This document shows, in pieces, positions 1-6,450 of a stretch of 7,792 nucleotides of DNA (within the stretch, counting starts at the first letter, position 1; every line of letters begins with the position of its first letter). The translations under genes and the position numbers were made by a program. Origin of the DNA: Limiplasma merdipullorum. GTDB taxonomy: Bacteria; Bacillota; Clostridia; Christensenellales; Aristaeellaceae. The stretch covers positions 1 to 7,792 of the forward strand of contig DVHQ01000089.1 of NCBI GenBank assembly GCA_018711955.1, read 5' to 3'. The notes beneath the pieces were generated by a model. It did no database searches and was not told the origin of the DNA. It saw only the letters and a program-made list of their open reading frames with translations.

Positions 1-1
1 T

Positions 2-1267
2 GTGGACCGCATGTACATCGGCCATATTCCCGGGGTGGGCGATCTGGCGCTCGCGGGCGTGGGCGTATGCGGCCCGGTGGTGACGATGATCGGGTCGGCC
101 GCCTCGCTGATCGGCGTGGGCGGCGCGCCGCTGATGAGCATGCGCATGGGCGAGGGGGAGACGGAGCAGGCCCGCCGCATTCTGGCCAACTGCTTTTTGA
201 TGCTCTGCGTGCTGTCGGTGGCGCTGATGGCGCTGCTTGCGCCCATCCGCGAGCCCATGCTGATGCTCTTTGGCGCGAGCGAAGCCACCTTTCCCTTTGC
301 GGGGGCGTATTTTTCCGCGTATCTGTGCGGAACGCCCTTCGCGCTGCTCTCCACGGGCATGTGCCAGTTCATCATCTGCCAGGGATTTGCCGGGCAGGCC
401 ATGCTGTCGGTGGTGCTGGGCGCGGTGATGAACATTGTGCTGGACCCCGTGTTCATCTATGTGCTGGACATGGGCGTGACGGGCGCCGCCGTGGCCACGG
501 TGATCTCCCAGGTCGGCAGCTGCGCCTTCGTGCTGGCGTTTCTGTTCGGCTCAAAGCCACATGTGCGCATCACCTTTTCGGGCTATGATGTCCGCGTGAT
601 GCGAAGGGTACTGCTCATCGGCTTTACCCCCTTTGCCATCATCGCCGTGGACAACGTGATGATCATCGCCATGAACGCCGTGCTCAAGCGCTATGGCGGC
701 GCGGCGCAGGGCGACATGCTGCTCACCTGCGCCACCATCGCGCAGAGCTTCATGCTGGTGGTCACCATGCCGCTGGGCGGCATCAGCAGCAGCACGCAAA
801 CCATTCTGAGCTTCAATTATGGCGCGCGCAGGCCGGACCGCGTGCGGGAGGCGCAAAAGCGCGTCTTTGTGCTGTGCGCCGTCTATACGGGCCTGATGAT
901 GCTGGTCGCCTGGACGTGCGGAGGCGTGTTCGCGCGCCTGTTCACCACGGACGCCGGCATGGCGGACCAGGCGGTGTGGGCCATTCGCGTGTGCAGCCTG
1001 GCGCTGCTGCCGCTGGGCATTCAATATGAAATCGTGGACGGCTTTACCGCGCTGGGACAGGTGCGCTACTCGCTTCCGCTGTCCTTCTGGCGAAAGCTGG
1101 TCTACTTCGTGGCGCTGTTTGCGCTGCCGGCGGCCTTCGGCGCGCGGGCGGCGTTCTTTGCCGAGCCCGTGTCGGACGTGCTGGGCCCGGCGGTTTCCAT
1201 CGCGGTCTACCTGCTGGCCATCCGCCGCATTCTGCAGCGGCGGGGGAGCGGCCCGCAGGGCGTATGA
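2..1267 (+). CDS. MATE-family efflux transporter, 5'-truncated by window edge
   Basis: The reading frame is open from the first bases to a TGA at 1265-1267, giving 421 visible codons. MATE proteins are membrane antiporters that export drugs or other organic cations using Na+ or H+ gradients. The visible protein starts inside the first membrane segment with DRMYIGHIPGVGDLALAGVG, which closely fits the conserved TM1 region of clostridial MATE proteins. About 12 hydrophobic segments follow, in two similar halves; the second half starts near nt 600. An FNYGARRPDRVREAQKR stretch (about nt 813-863) matches the usual MATE loop in the C-terminal half. Families are usually 440-460 aa, so about 30-40 N-terminal residues lie outside the window; the GTG at position 2 is not the start. 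The substrate cannot be told from sequence. The gene ends 4 nt before the stop of the convergent GluQ gene. Confidence 0.93.
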   Translation: MDRMYIGHIPGVGDLALAGVGVCGPVVTMIGSAASLIGVGGAPLMSMRMGEGETEQARRILANCFLMLCVLSVALMALLAPIREPMLMLFGASEATFPFAGAYFSAYLCGTPFALLSTGMCQFIICQGFAGQAMLSVVLGAVMNIVLDPVFIYVLDMGVTGAAVATVISQVGSCAFVLAFLFGSKPHVRITFSGYDVRVMRRVLLIGFTPFAIIAVDNVMIIAMNAVLKRYGGAAQGDMLLTCATIAQSFMLVVTMPLGGISSSTQTILSFNYGARRPDRVREAQKRVFVLCAVYTGLMMLVAWTCGGVFARLFTTDAGMADQAVWAIRVCSLALLPLGIQYEIVDGFTALGQVRYSLPLSFWRKLVYFVALFALPAAFGARAAFFAEPVSDVLGPAVSIAVYLLAIRRILQRRGSGPQGV

Positions 1268-1271
1268 GCCG

Positions 1272-2258
1272 TTACAGCCAGGAAGGCAGGCGCAGGTCGT
1301 CGCACCGCACGTTGGACCAGTCAAACAGCGCGGTCAGCTCCTCCAGATCCGCCGCACGGTCCTCCTCCAGCAGGCCCGCCGCATGCGCGAGCATGCCCAG
1401 CAGCCGCTGCGGGGTGTAGCGCCGGGACAGCGCGCTCAGGTCCAGATCACGGTCCCGCTTGGCCAGCCGCCGCCCCTGCGCGTCGGTGAGCAGGGGAATA
1501 TGATAGTAGCGCGGCACGGGATAGCCCAGCTCGCGCAGCAGGTAAATCTGCCGGGGCGTGGCGGAAAGAATGTCGCGCCCGCGCACCACCTCGTCAACGC
1601 CCGTGAGCGCGTCGTCCACCACCACCGCCAGCTGATAGCCGAACAGCCCGTCCGACCGGCGCACGATAAAATCGCCGCAGTCCCGCGCGAGGTTTTCGCA
1701 TTGCGGCCCCTGCAGGCCGTCCACAAAGCGGATTTCCTCATCCGGCACGCGCACGCGCAGGGCGGGGGAGCGTGCCAGCGAGAGCCGCCCGATCTCCTCC
1801 CGCGTCAGATGCGCGCAGGTGCCGGCGTATACCCGTTGCGTATCGCCCAGATTGGGCGCGGCGGAGGCCTGCTGCTGCAGCTGCGCCCGCGTGCAGAAGC
1901 AGGGGTAGATCAGCCCCTTGGCCCGGAGCCGTTCGAGATGGGACTGGTACACGGCCGTGCGCTCGCTCTGGTACAGCGGCGGCGCGTCCCACCGCAGGCC
2001 GAACCACGCCAGGTCCTCCACCGCCTGCCGGGCAAGGCTGCGCGGGCAGCGCGGCGCGTCCAGATCCTCGATGCGTAGCAAAAACCGCCCGCCCGCATGG
2101 CGCGCGGACAGATACGCCAGCATCGCGCACAGCAGGTTGCCCAGATGCAGCCGCCCGCTGGGCGTAGGCGCGAAGCGCCCGGTCACCTGCCCGCCGCCGG
2201 GCGGGGAAACGGCGCTTTTTGTGTCGGAAGCTGAGCAGCTTCGTACGGCATCCCCCAT
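1272..2258 (-). CDS. gluQ: Glutamyl-Q tRNA(Asp) synthetase (GluQ-RS, truncated GluRS paralogue)
   Basis: The 328-aa product is a glutamyl-tRNA synthetase catalytic core without the C-terminal anticodon-binding domain. GluQ-RS enzymes activate glutamate and attach it to queuosine at position 34 of tRNA(Asp). Visible motifs, numbered from the ATG at 2258: RFAPTPSG (28-35), the HIGH-equivalent HLGN (38-41), RIEDLD (62-67), a zinc-site pattern C120-x-C122...Y144...C148 typical of GluQ-RS, and LAKRD (265-269) in place of KMSKS. A full GluRS would be about 480 aa, so length and zinc site favour GluQ-RS. I chose the ATG at 2258 because GGGGGTGGG lies just upstream and the frame before it is a hairpin-rich spacer. 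This leaves an unusual extension of about 26 residues before the catalytic core. A GTG at 2186 is an alternative start but has no good ribosome binding site. The gene may be co-transcribed with the SEDS-like gene 159 nt upstream; I see no separate promoter. Confidence 0.88.
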   Translation of the reverse strand: MGDAVRSCSASDTKSAVSPPGGGQVTGRFAPTPSGRLHLGNLLCAMLAYLSARHAGGRFLLRIEDLDAPRCPRSLARQAVEDLAWFGLRWDAPPLYQSERTAVYQSHLERLRAKGLIYPCFCTRAQLQQQASAAPNLGDTQRVYAGTCAHLTREEIGRLSLARSPALRVRVPDEEIRFVDGLQGPQCENLARDCGDFIVRRSDGLFGYQLAVVVDDALTGVDEVVRGRDILSATPRQIYLLRELGYPVPRYYHIPLLTDAQGRRLAKRDRDLDLSALSRRYTPQRLLGMLAHAAGLLEEDRAADLEELTALFDWSNVRCDDLRLPSWL

Positions 2259-2294
2259 GGACCCACCCCCGTTCTGGTTCATTGCGTTGCAAGC

Positions 2295-2315
2295 CCTGCG
2301 ATCCCGGATCGCAGG
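2295..2315. repeat. Perfect 10-bp-arm palindrome upstream of gluQ
   Basis: The arms CCTGCGATCC (2295-2304) and GGATCGCAGG (2306-2315) are exact inverted repeats around a single central base. The site is 37 nt upstream of the chosen gluQ start. In DNA it looks like a dimeric-regulator operator; in RNA it could form a stem of about 8 bp with a small loop. No T-run follows on either strand, so it is not a standard terminator. The function is unknown. Confidence 0.5.
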
Positions 2316-2376
2316 AAGCCCCCCGTCCGTTGCGAACATGGCCGGACCATCCGGGCATGCCGGGGGAACCCGCGCT

Positions 2377-2417
2377 GGCCCAGGCAACCCGCCTCAGGGC
2401 CGGCGCCCCCGCGGGGG
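2377..2417 (-). other. Hairpin-forming GC-rich spacer after the SEDS-like gene
   Basis: Directly after the TGA at 2420-2418 comes the palindrome CCCCCGCGGGGG (2406-2417). Next is a stem-loop at 2377-2401: GGCCC (2377-2381) and AGGC (2382-2385) pair with GCCT (2391-2394) and GGGCC (2397-2401), with a 2-nt bulge and the 5-nt loop 2386-2390. There is no U-run, so a Rho-independent terminator is not supported. It may protect the 3' end of the mRNA or slow polymerase. Confidence 0.4.
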
Positions 2418-3287
2418 TCAGCCCTCGCCGGCATTCAGGCGTTTGACGGCATAGGTGGCGGAAATCAGATAGCCCAGGATGGGAGAGGCTCCGCTGCCGA
2501 GGACAGGCACCGGGAATAAGCCGGTGCAGGAGGCCGCCGTCAGCCCGGCGTAGAACAGCAGGCTTCCCTCGCAGAAAAGGCGCGCGGGCTGTCTGCGGAT
2601 GCCCGCCGCGAACGGAAAAAACAGCGCCGCCAGCGACAGCAGGCCCATCAGCCACCAGCCCGTCCCCGATGCGCTGGCCAGCGTGAGAATCCCCTCCGCC
2701 TGCGCAACCGGCTCGGGCGATTTGAGCCATGCCCACGACAGAACCGCAAGCATCGTCAGAATCCCCCAGACGGTCCGCCACAGCGCCCGGTCTGTATCCC
2801 CGTGCCACAGCGCGGGCAGCACGGCCATGGCGAAGGCGCCGCTCATGGAGGCGTCCGGCTGGAGAAACAGCAGCACGCCGGTCAGCAGACTCAGCGCGCA
2901 GGCCCCGCGCCGGTTTCCCGACCTGAAAAGCAGGTCCATTCCGATCAGCGCCACGGGAACGAATGCAAAGGCCGCGTTCAGGGCCAACGGCCCGAGGCGG
3001 ATCCAGCGATGAATGTCCCCGATGCCTGAATCCAGAAAGGTGCAGCCGAGCGCCCCGGCGCACAGCAGCATGGCGGCATAGCCCGGCATGGCCCCGGACC
3101 GCGCCCGGCGCGGGGCGGACAGCGTAAGGAAAAGGAAGGAGACGAGGCCGCCCGCCAGCAGGGCTCCGATGTTCTGCAGGGACGCGGAAAGGGGAATCTG
3201 ATGCAGCCGCATCACATGGCTGCCGATGACCACCCCCGGCAGGGCCGATAAAAAGGGCAGAGCGTTCAATGCGGGATGCTTTTTCAT
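2418..3287 (-). CDS. Small SEDS-like (FtsW/RodA/SpoVE-related) polytopic membrane protein, probably non-catalytic
   Basis: The 289-aa product is strongly hydrophobic with about 8 likely membrane segments. Three places match the SEDS family of cell-wall glycosyltransferases and lipid II-related proteins: HRWIRLGPLAL (93-103, like the family's ARRWIRLGP), FLQPDAS (141-147, like LLQPDxG), and TGLFPVPVLGSGASPI (255-270, like TGLxPVTGIPLPFISYGGSS). Typical SEDS proteins are 360-430 aa. Here the stretch between AEGILTLASASGTG (197-210) and the next membrane segment runs straight on; the extracellular loop with the PExHTDF-type motif and catalytic Asp is not seen. The usual QPSE after RWIRLGP is replaced by LNAAF. 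I chose the ATG at 3287 because AAGGGA lies 12 nt upstream and the product then starts with a short basic N-terminus; the open frame further upstream runs through the tRNA. It follows the tRNA-Leu terminator, and no clear promoter was found. The role could be cell-wall related but is unproven. Confidence 0.7.
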   Translation of the reverse strand: MKKHPALNALPFLSALPGVVIGSHVMRLHQIPLSASLQNIGALLAGGLVSFLFLTLSAPRRARSGAMPGYAAMLLCAGALGCTFLDSGIGDIHRWIRLGPLALNAAFAFVPVALIGMDLLFRSGNRRGACALSLLTGVLLFLQPDASMSGAFAMAVLPALWHGDTDRALWRTVWGILTMLAVLSWAWLKSPEPVAQAEGILTLASASGTGWWLMGLLSLAALFFPFAAGIRRQPARLFCEGSLLFYAGLTAASCTGLFPVPVLGSGASPILGYLISATYAVKRLNAGEG

Positions 3288-3434
3288 ATTCGGACACGTC
3301 CCTTCTTCCGGGTCCGGCCTCTGCCGCGCCGGCTCATGCCGCAACCGCAACAGGCCCTGGGAAAGCGGGAAAGGCGTCGCAACCGGGAGGGCCGCCCGGC
3401 TTCGCAAGCCTTTTCGCATGATGGCGATTCCATG

Positions 3435-3463
3435 AAGAAAATCCGCCTCGGCTGAGACGGATT
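3435..3463 (-). terminator. Rho-independent terminator of tRNA-Leu
   Basis: Read on the minus strand, AATCCGTCTC and GAGGCGGATT form a 10-bp stem (one G-U) with the loop AGCC, followed by TTCTTC. It begins 1 nt after the CCA end of the tRNA. The stem is better on the minus strand: on the plus strand the G-U becomes a C-A mismatch. It should separate the tRNA transcript from the SEDS-like gene downstream. Confidence 0.8.
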
Positions 3464-3464
3464 G

Positions 3465-3549
3465 TGGTGCTGAAAGCGGGACTCGAACCCGCACGCCCAT
3501 AGGACAGGAGATTTTAAGTCTCCGGCGTCTGCCATTCCGCCATTTCAGC
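3465..3549 (-). tRNA. tRNA-Leu, anticodon UAA
   Basis: On the minus strand the 85-nt gene folds as a class II tRNA. The acceptor stem is GCTGAAA with TTTCAGC, followed by A and an encoded CCA (3467-3465). The D-stem is GCG/CGC, and the anticodon stem is GGAGA/TCTCC with loop CTTAAAA, so the anticodon is TAA (3516-3514), reading UUA and UUG. A long variable arm (TGTCC-TAT-GGGCG) and a T-arm GCGGG-TTCGAGT-CCCGC are present, as expected for leucine. A promoter lies just upstream and a terminator just downstream, so it looks like an independent single-tRNA unit. Confidence 0.96.
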
Positions 3550-3562
3550 AACTACCGATGGT

Positions 3563-3591
3563 ATTATCCCGCAAAAACGCGGCGAAGTCAA
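3563..3591 (-). promoter_or_regulatory. Sigma-70-type promoter of tRNA-Leu, overlapping the upstream stop codon
   Basis: On the minus strand TTGACT (3591-3586) and GATAAT (3568-3563) are separated by exactly 17 nt. Initiation would fall near 3556, a few bases before the tRNA at 3549. The -35 box contains the TGA stop codon (3590-3588) of the ProX-like gene, so the promoter is built into the end of that gene. The spacer also holds the short inverted repeat CCGC-GTTTTT-GCGG. Confidence 0.8.
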
Positions 3592-4133
3592 GCACCAATA
3601 GGGGATTCGCCGGGCCGGGGCGTCTCCTCCATCGAAACCGATACCGGCGTTACCCCCAAAAGCGGCAGCACCCGCTCCCAAAACACCTCTTGCGCGAAGA
3701 TCACGGTGGCCGCGTTGTCGCAGGGATGGAAGGCGATGCGCGGCGTATCCAGCACGCCGGGCTCATAGCACAGGGTGATTTCGTGCGCCTTGTCAAACCA
3801 CAGGCCCAGCGGGCTCACGCTCCCGCTGGTCAGGTGCAGGCGGCCCTCCAGCGCCTCCTCCGGGGCAAAGCTCAGGCGCGACACCCCCAGCGCCTTGCTC
3901 ACCACCGCCGTGCGAAACGGCGTGAGAGGCTTGAGCAGCATCAGATAAAACCGCGTTTTCTGGCGGTTGCACAGCAATATGTTCTTGCAGATGGTCACAT
4001 CCGGCCCGATAAAGGGCATGCGCAGGCAGTCGTCAATGGTAAAGGCGCGCTCATGCTCGTGAAGCTCGTAGGGAATGCCGTGATCATCCAGCAGGGAAAG
4101 CACCTCGCGCCGCGTGGAAAGCAGGTCCGTCAT
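3588..4133 (-). CDS. ProX/PrdX-like prolyl-tRNA editing protein (YbaK/aminoacyl-tRNA deacylase domain)
   Basis: The 181-aa product is a single YbaK/ProX-type domain, a stand-alone trans-editing enzyme that hydrolyses misacylated tRNA. The closest named group is PrdX/ProXp-ala, which removes alanine from Ala-tRNA(Pro). Supporting motifs: EHERAFTIDD (26-35, like EHPxxxTxEE), the CKNILL segment with K50 as the likely catalytic-site lysine, LKPLTPF (67-73), the GxxxP loop GSVSPLG (104-110), and FHPCDNAAT (135-143). The length fits the family's 160-180 aa. The start is the ATG at 4133, since GGGGGGG ends 7 nt before it; an in-frame GTG 3 nt upstream would be too close to that site. The gene is divergent from tex and is followed after 38 nt by tRNA-Leu. 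Substrate specificity is inferred from the family; YbaK-type Cys-tRNA(Pro) activity is less likely, given the overall PrdX-like pattern. Confidence 0.87.
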   Translation of the reverse strand: MTDLLSTRREVLSLLDDHGIPYELHEHERAFTIDDCLRMPFIGPDVTICKNILLCNRQKTRFYLMLLKPLTPFRTAVVSKALGVSRLSFAPEEALEGRLHLTSGSVSPLGLWFDKAHEITLCYEPGVLDTPRIAFHPCDNAATVIFAQEVFWERVLPLLGVTPVSVSMEETPRPGESPIGA

Positions 4134-4140
4134 CACCGTT

Positions 4141-4147
4141 CCCCCCC
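4141..4147 (-). promoter_or_regulatory. G-only ribosome binding site of the ProX-like gene
   Basis: Seven consecutive G on the minus strand end 7 nt before the ATG at 4133. This spacing selects the ATG over the GTG at 4136. A pure G-run is an unusual Shine-Dalgarno sequence and differs from the AGGAGG and AAGGAG sites of the transporter genes. Confidence 0.55.
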
Positions 4148-4168
4148 GTAAACAGCCGTAGTAGACCT

Positions 4169-4197
4169 ATCATACCGCAAACGCGGACGTTTGTATA
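4169..4197 (-). promoter_or_regulatory. Candidate promoter of the ProX-like gene
   Basis: On the minus strand TATACA (4197-4192, 4 of 6 consensus bases) and TATGAT (4174-4169, 5 of 6) are 17 nt apart. The start site would be near 4162, giving a leader of about 30 nt that contains the G-rich ribosome binding site. Both inverted repeats listed at 4178-4204 overlap the -35 box. Confidence 0.6.
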
Positions 4198-4204
4198 GCA
4201 CAAA
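4178..4204. repeat. Two overlapping inverted repeats in the divergent promoter region
   Basis: Repeat one is CAAACG (4178-4183), spacer CGGA, CGTTTG (4188-4193). Repeat two is TTTGT (4190-4194), spacer ATAGC, ACAAA (4200-4204). They share TTTG. Both lie between the ProX-like -10 box and the tex -10 box and cover the ProX-like -35, a position suited to a regulator acting on both genes. The binding protein, if any, is unknown. Confidence 0.45.
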
Positions 4205-4215
4205 CCGCTCCGGCG

Positions 4216-4224
4216 TGCTATAAT
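4216..4224 (+). promoter_or_regulatory. Extended -10 promoter of tex
   Basis: TGC directly before TATAAT (4219-4224) makes a perfect extended -10 element (TGn-TATAAT). No good -35 box lies 16-18 nt upstream, which fits this class, since the TG motif can replace it. Transcription would start near 4231, about 37 nt before the chosen tex start codon. Confidence 0.72.
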
Positions 4225-4253
4225 CGAGTGTACTTTTTCTGGATTGAATGCGG

Positions 4254-4259
4254 AAAGGA
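4254..4259 (+). promoter_or_regulatory. Ribosome binding site that decides the tex start
   Basis: AAAGGA ends 8 nt before the ATG at 4268, an ideal spacing. The two other in-frame ATGs, at 4244 and 4259, have no site at a workable distance: the latter overlaps this sequence, and 4244 is preceded by a T-rich stretch. Confidence 0.7.
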
Positions 4260-4267
4260 TGCATCCA

Positions 4268-6427
4268 ATGGACATCGTTCAAGCCCTTTGTCAGGAGTTT
4301 CACCTCAAGACCCAGCAGTGCGAAAACGTGCTGCGCCTGATTGACGACGGCAACACCATTCCCTTTATCGCCCGCTACCGCAAGGAGCAGACCGGATCGC
4401 TGGACGACCAGCTGCTGCGCGAGATTTACGAGCGCCTGCAGTACCTGCGCGGGCTGGACAAGCGCCGCGGGGAGATCGCCGCCGCGCTGGAGGAGCAGGG
4501 GAATCTCACCGACGAGCTTTCCGACAGGTTGCAAAAGGCCGCCACCCTGACCGAGCTGGAGGACCTCTACCGTCCCTTCCGGCCCAAGCGCCGCACCCGC
4601 GCCACCGTCGCGCGGGAAAAGGGGCTGGAGCCGCTGGCGCTGGCCCTGCTGATGCAGAACGAGACCAAAGGCACGGCGCAGGAGCTGGCCCAGCCCTATG
4701 TGAACCCCGAAAAGGGGGTGGAGACGGCGGAGGACGCCCTCCAGGGCGCGCGCGACATTCTGGCCGAGCAGATGAGCGACGACGCCGACGTGCGCAAGTC
4801 CCTGCGCGCGCTGGCCATGCGCACCGGCGCGCTGGAGAGCAAAAATACCGGCGAGGAGGACAGCGTCTACGCCACCTACTACGATTTTTCCCAGGAGGCG
4901 CGCAACCTGCCCGCCCACCGCGTGCTGGCCATGAACCGGGGCGAGCGCGAGGGCTTTCTCAAGGTATCGCTTCGCCTGAACGGGGACGATTGCGTGGGCG
5001 TGGTGGAAAAGGCGTTCGTCCGCCCCGGCAGCGTGACCACCGAACAGGTGGCTTTGGCCGCGCAGGACGCGTGGGACCGCCTGCTTCAGCCCAGCATTGA
5101 GCGGGAGATCCGCGCCGATCTGACCGAACGCGCCAGCGCCAGCGCCATTCAGGTGTTCGGCAAAAACCTGCACCAGCTGCTCATGGCCCCTCCGGTCAAG
5201 GGCCGCGTCACGCTGGGCGTGGACCCCGGCTTCCGCACGGGCTGCAAGCTGGCCGTGGTGGATGAAAACGGCAAGGTGCTCGCCACGGGCGTGGGCCATT
5301 TCACCCTGCCGGGGCAGGAGGCCGCCAAGGCGCGCGCCCGCAGGGACATCATCGACCTGTGCCGGCGCTTCGGGGTCACGGCCATCGCCATCGGCAACGG
5401 CACCGCCTCGCGCGAGGCCGAGCAGTTCATCGCCTCGCTCCTGCCGGAATTGCCGGAGGGCGCGGCCTACATGATCGTCAGCGAGGCGGGCGCGTCCGTG
5501 TATTCTGCCAGCAAGCTGGCGGCGGAGGAGTTCCCGCAGTTCGACGTGTCGCTTCGCAGCGCGGTCAGCATCGCCCGCCGCATGCAGGACCCCCTGGCCG
5601 AGCTGGTCAAGATCGACCCCAAGGCCATCGGCGTGGGGCAGTACCAGCATGATTTGAAGGAAAGCCAGCTGGAGGAGGCGCTGGACGGCGTGGTGGAGGG
5701 CTGCGTCAACAGCGTGGGCGTGGAGGTGAGCACCGCCTCGGCGCCGCTGCTGTCCCATGTGGCGGGCATCGGTCCGGCGCTGGCCAAAAACATCGTGGCC
5801 TACCGTGAGGAAAACGGCATCCAGAGCCGCGCCCAGCTCAAAAAGGTGCCCAAGCTGGGGCCCAGGGCGTTTGAGCAGTGCGCCGGCTTCCTGCGCGTGC
5901 GCGACAGCAAAAACGCGCTGGACGCCACCGCCGTGCACCCCGAAAGCTACGACGCGGCCAAGGCCCTGCTGGCGACGCTGGGCTACCGCCTGGAGGACAT
6001 CCGCTCCGGCGGCCTTGCCGGCCTGTCCGCCCGCGTGGAGGAGCGGGGCCTTTCCGCGCTGGCGCAGGAGCTGGGTGTAGGCGAGCCCACGCTGCGCGAT
6101 ATCGTGCGCGAGCTGCAAAAGCCCGGCCGCGACCCCCGCGACGACCTGCCCAGCCCCATCCTGCGCACCGACGTGCTTGATATGAAGGACCTCGCCCCCG
6201 GCATGGAGCTCAGGGGCACCGTGCGCAACGTGATCGACTTCGGGGCCTTTGTGGATATCGGGGTGCATCAGGACGGGCTGGTGCACATCAGCCGTATGAG
6301 CAACCGCTTCATCCGCCACCCTTCCGAGGTGGTCAAGGTCGGCGATGTGATCACCGTCTGGGTGGTGGATGTGGACCTCAAAAAGCAGCGCATCGGGCTG
6401 AGCATGCTGCCGCCCGCCCAAAAATGA
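4268..6427 (+). CDS. tex: Tex, S1-domain RNA-binding transcription accessory protein
   Basis: The 719-aa product is collinear with Tex (YhgF/YdcI), a conserved cytoplasmic nucleic-acid-binding protein that associates with RNA polymerase and is structurally related to eukaryotic Spt6. Domains from the ATG at 4268: an N-terminal helical region with IPFIARYRKEQTG and LEDLYRPFRPKRRTRAT (about 1-300); a YqgF/RNase H-like domain starting near 313 with GVDPGFRTGCKLAVVDE and D319 in the first strand; the conserved SIARRMQDPLAELVKIDPK and GVGQYQHD segments; a helix-hairpin-helix unit around VAGIGPALAKNIVAYREENG (about 498-517); and a C-terminal S1 domain (about 645-713) with GTVRNVIDFGAFVDIGVHQD and GLVHISRMS. 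Length is normal for the family (roughly 700-780 aa) and the frame is intact. It is divergent from the ProX-like gene and transcribed alone, because the next gene has its own promoter and riboswitch. Confidence 0.97.
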   Translation: MDIVQALCQEFHLKTQQCENVLRLIDDGNTIPFIARYRKEQTGSLDDQLLREIYERLQYLRGLDKRRGEIAAALEEQGNLTDELSDRLQKAATLTELEDLYRPFRPKRRTRATVAREKGLEPLALALLMQNETKGTAQELAQPYVNPEKGVETAEDALQGARDILAEQMSDDADVRKSLRALAMRTGALESKNTGEEDSVYATYYDFSQEARNLPAHRVLAMNRGEREGFLKVSLRLNGDDCVGVVEKAFVRPGSVTTEQVALAAQDAWDRLLQPSIEREIRADLTERASASAIQVFGKNLHQLLMAPPVKGRVTLGVDPGFRTGCKLAVVDENGKVLATGVGHFTLPGQEAAKARARRDIIDLCRRFGVTAIAIGNGTASREAEQFIASLLPELPEGAAYMIVSEAGASVYSASKLAAEEFPQFDVSLRSAVSIARRMQDPLAELVKIDPKAIGVGQYQHDLKESQLEEALDGVVEGCVNSVGVEVSTASAPLLSHVAGIGPALAKNIVAYREENGIQSRAQLKKVPKLGPRAFEQCAGFLRVRDSKNALDATAVHPESYDAAKALLATLGYRLEDIRSGGLAGLSARVEERGLSALAQELGVGEPTLRDIVRELQKPGRDPRDDLPSPILRTDVLDMKDLAPGMELRGTVRNVIDFGAFVDIGVHQDGLVHISRMSNRFIRHPSEVVKVGDVITVWVVDVDLKKQRIGLSMLPPAQK

Positions 6428-6450
6428 TGTATTTCGGCTGCATTTTATGG

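Noticed and set aside
1222..1243. 7-bp GC stem near the 3' end of the MATE gene as a terminator
   Set aside because: It lies within coding sequence with an 8-nt loop and no T-run; symmetric GC codons explain it.
1738..3297. A 519-codon minus-strand frame overlapping gluQ and the SEDS-like gene
   Set aside because: It is offset from both recognisable proteins, and its product is Arg/Ala/Gly-rich with no family motif.
3398..3414. GGCTT-CGC-AAGCC followed by TTTT on the plus strand, resembling a terminator
   Set aside because: The stem is only 5 bp and there is no plus-strand gene upstream for it to serve.
3288..3551. Longer N-terminus for the SEDS-like protein
   Set aside because: The open frame continues upstream through the terminator and the tRNA gene, so it cannot be translated as part of this protein. 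The ATG at 3287 has its own ribosome binding site.
4133..6421. A 762-codon open frame on the minus strand opposite tex
   Set aside because: It mirrors tex codon structure in GC-rich DNA, has a low-complexity Ala/Gly/His/Gln-rich product with no recognisable domain, and tex is a strongly conserved family. It is a shadow frame.
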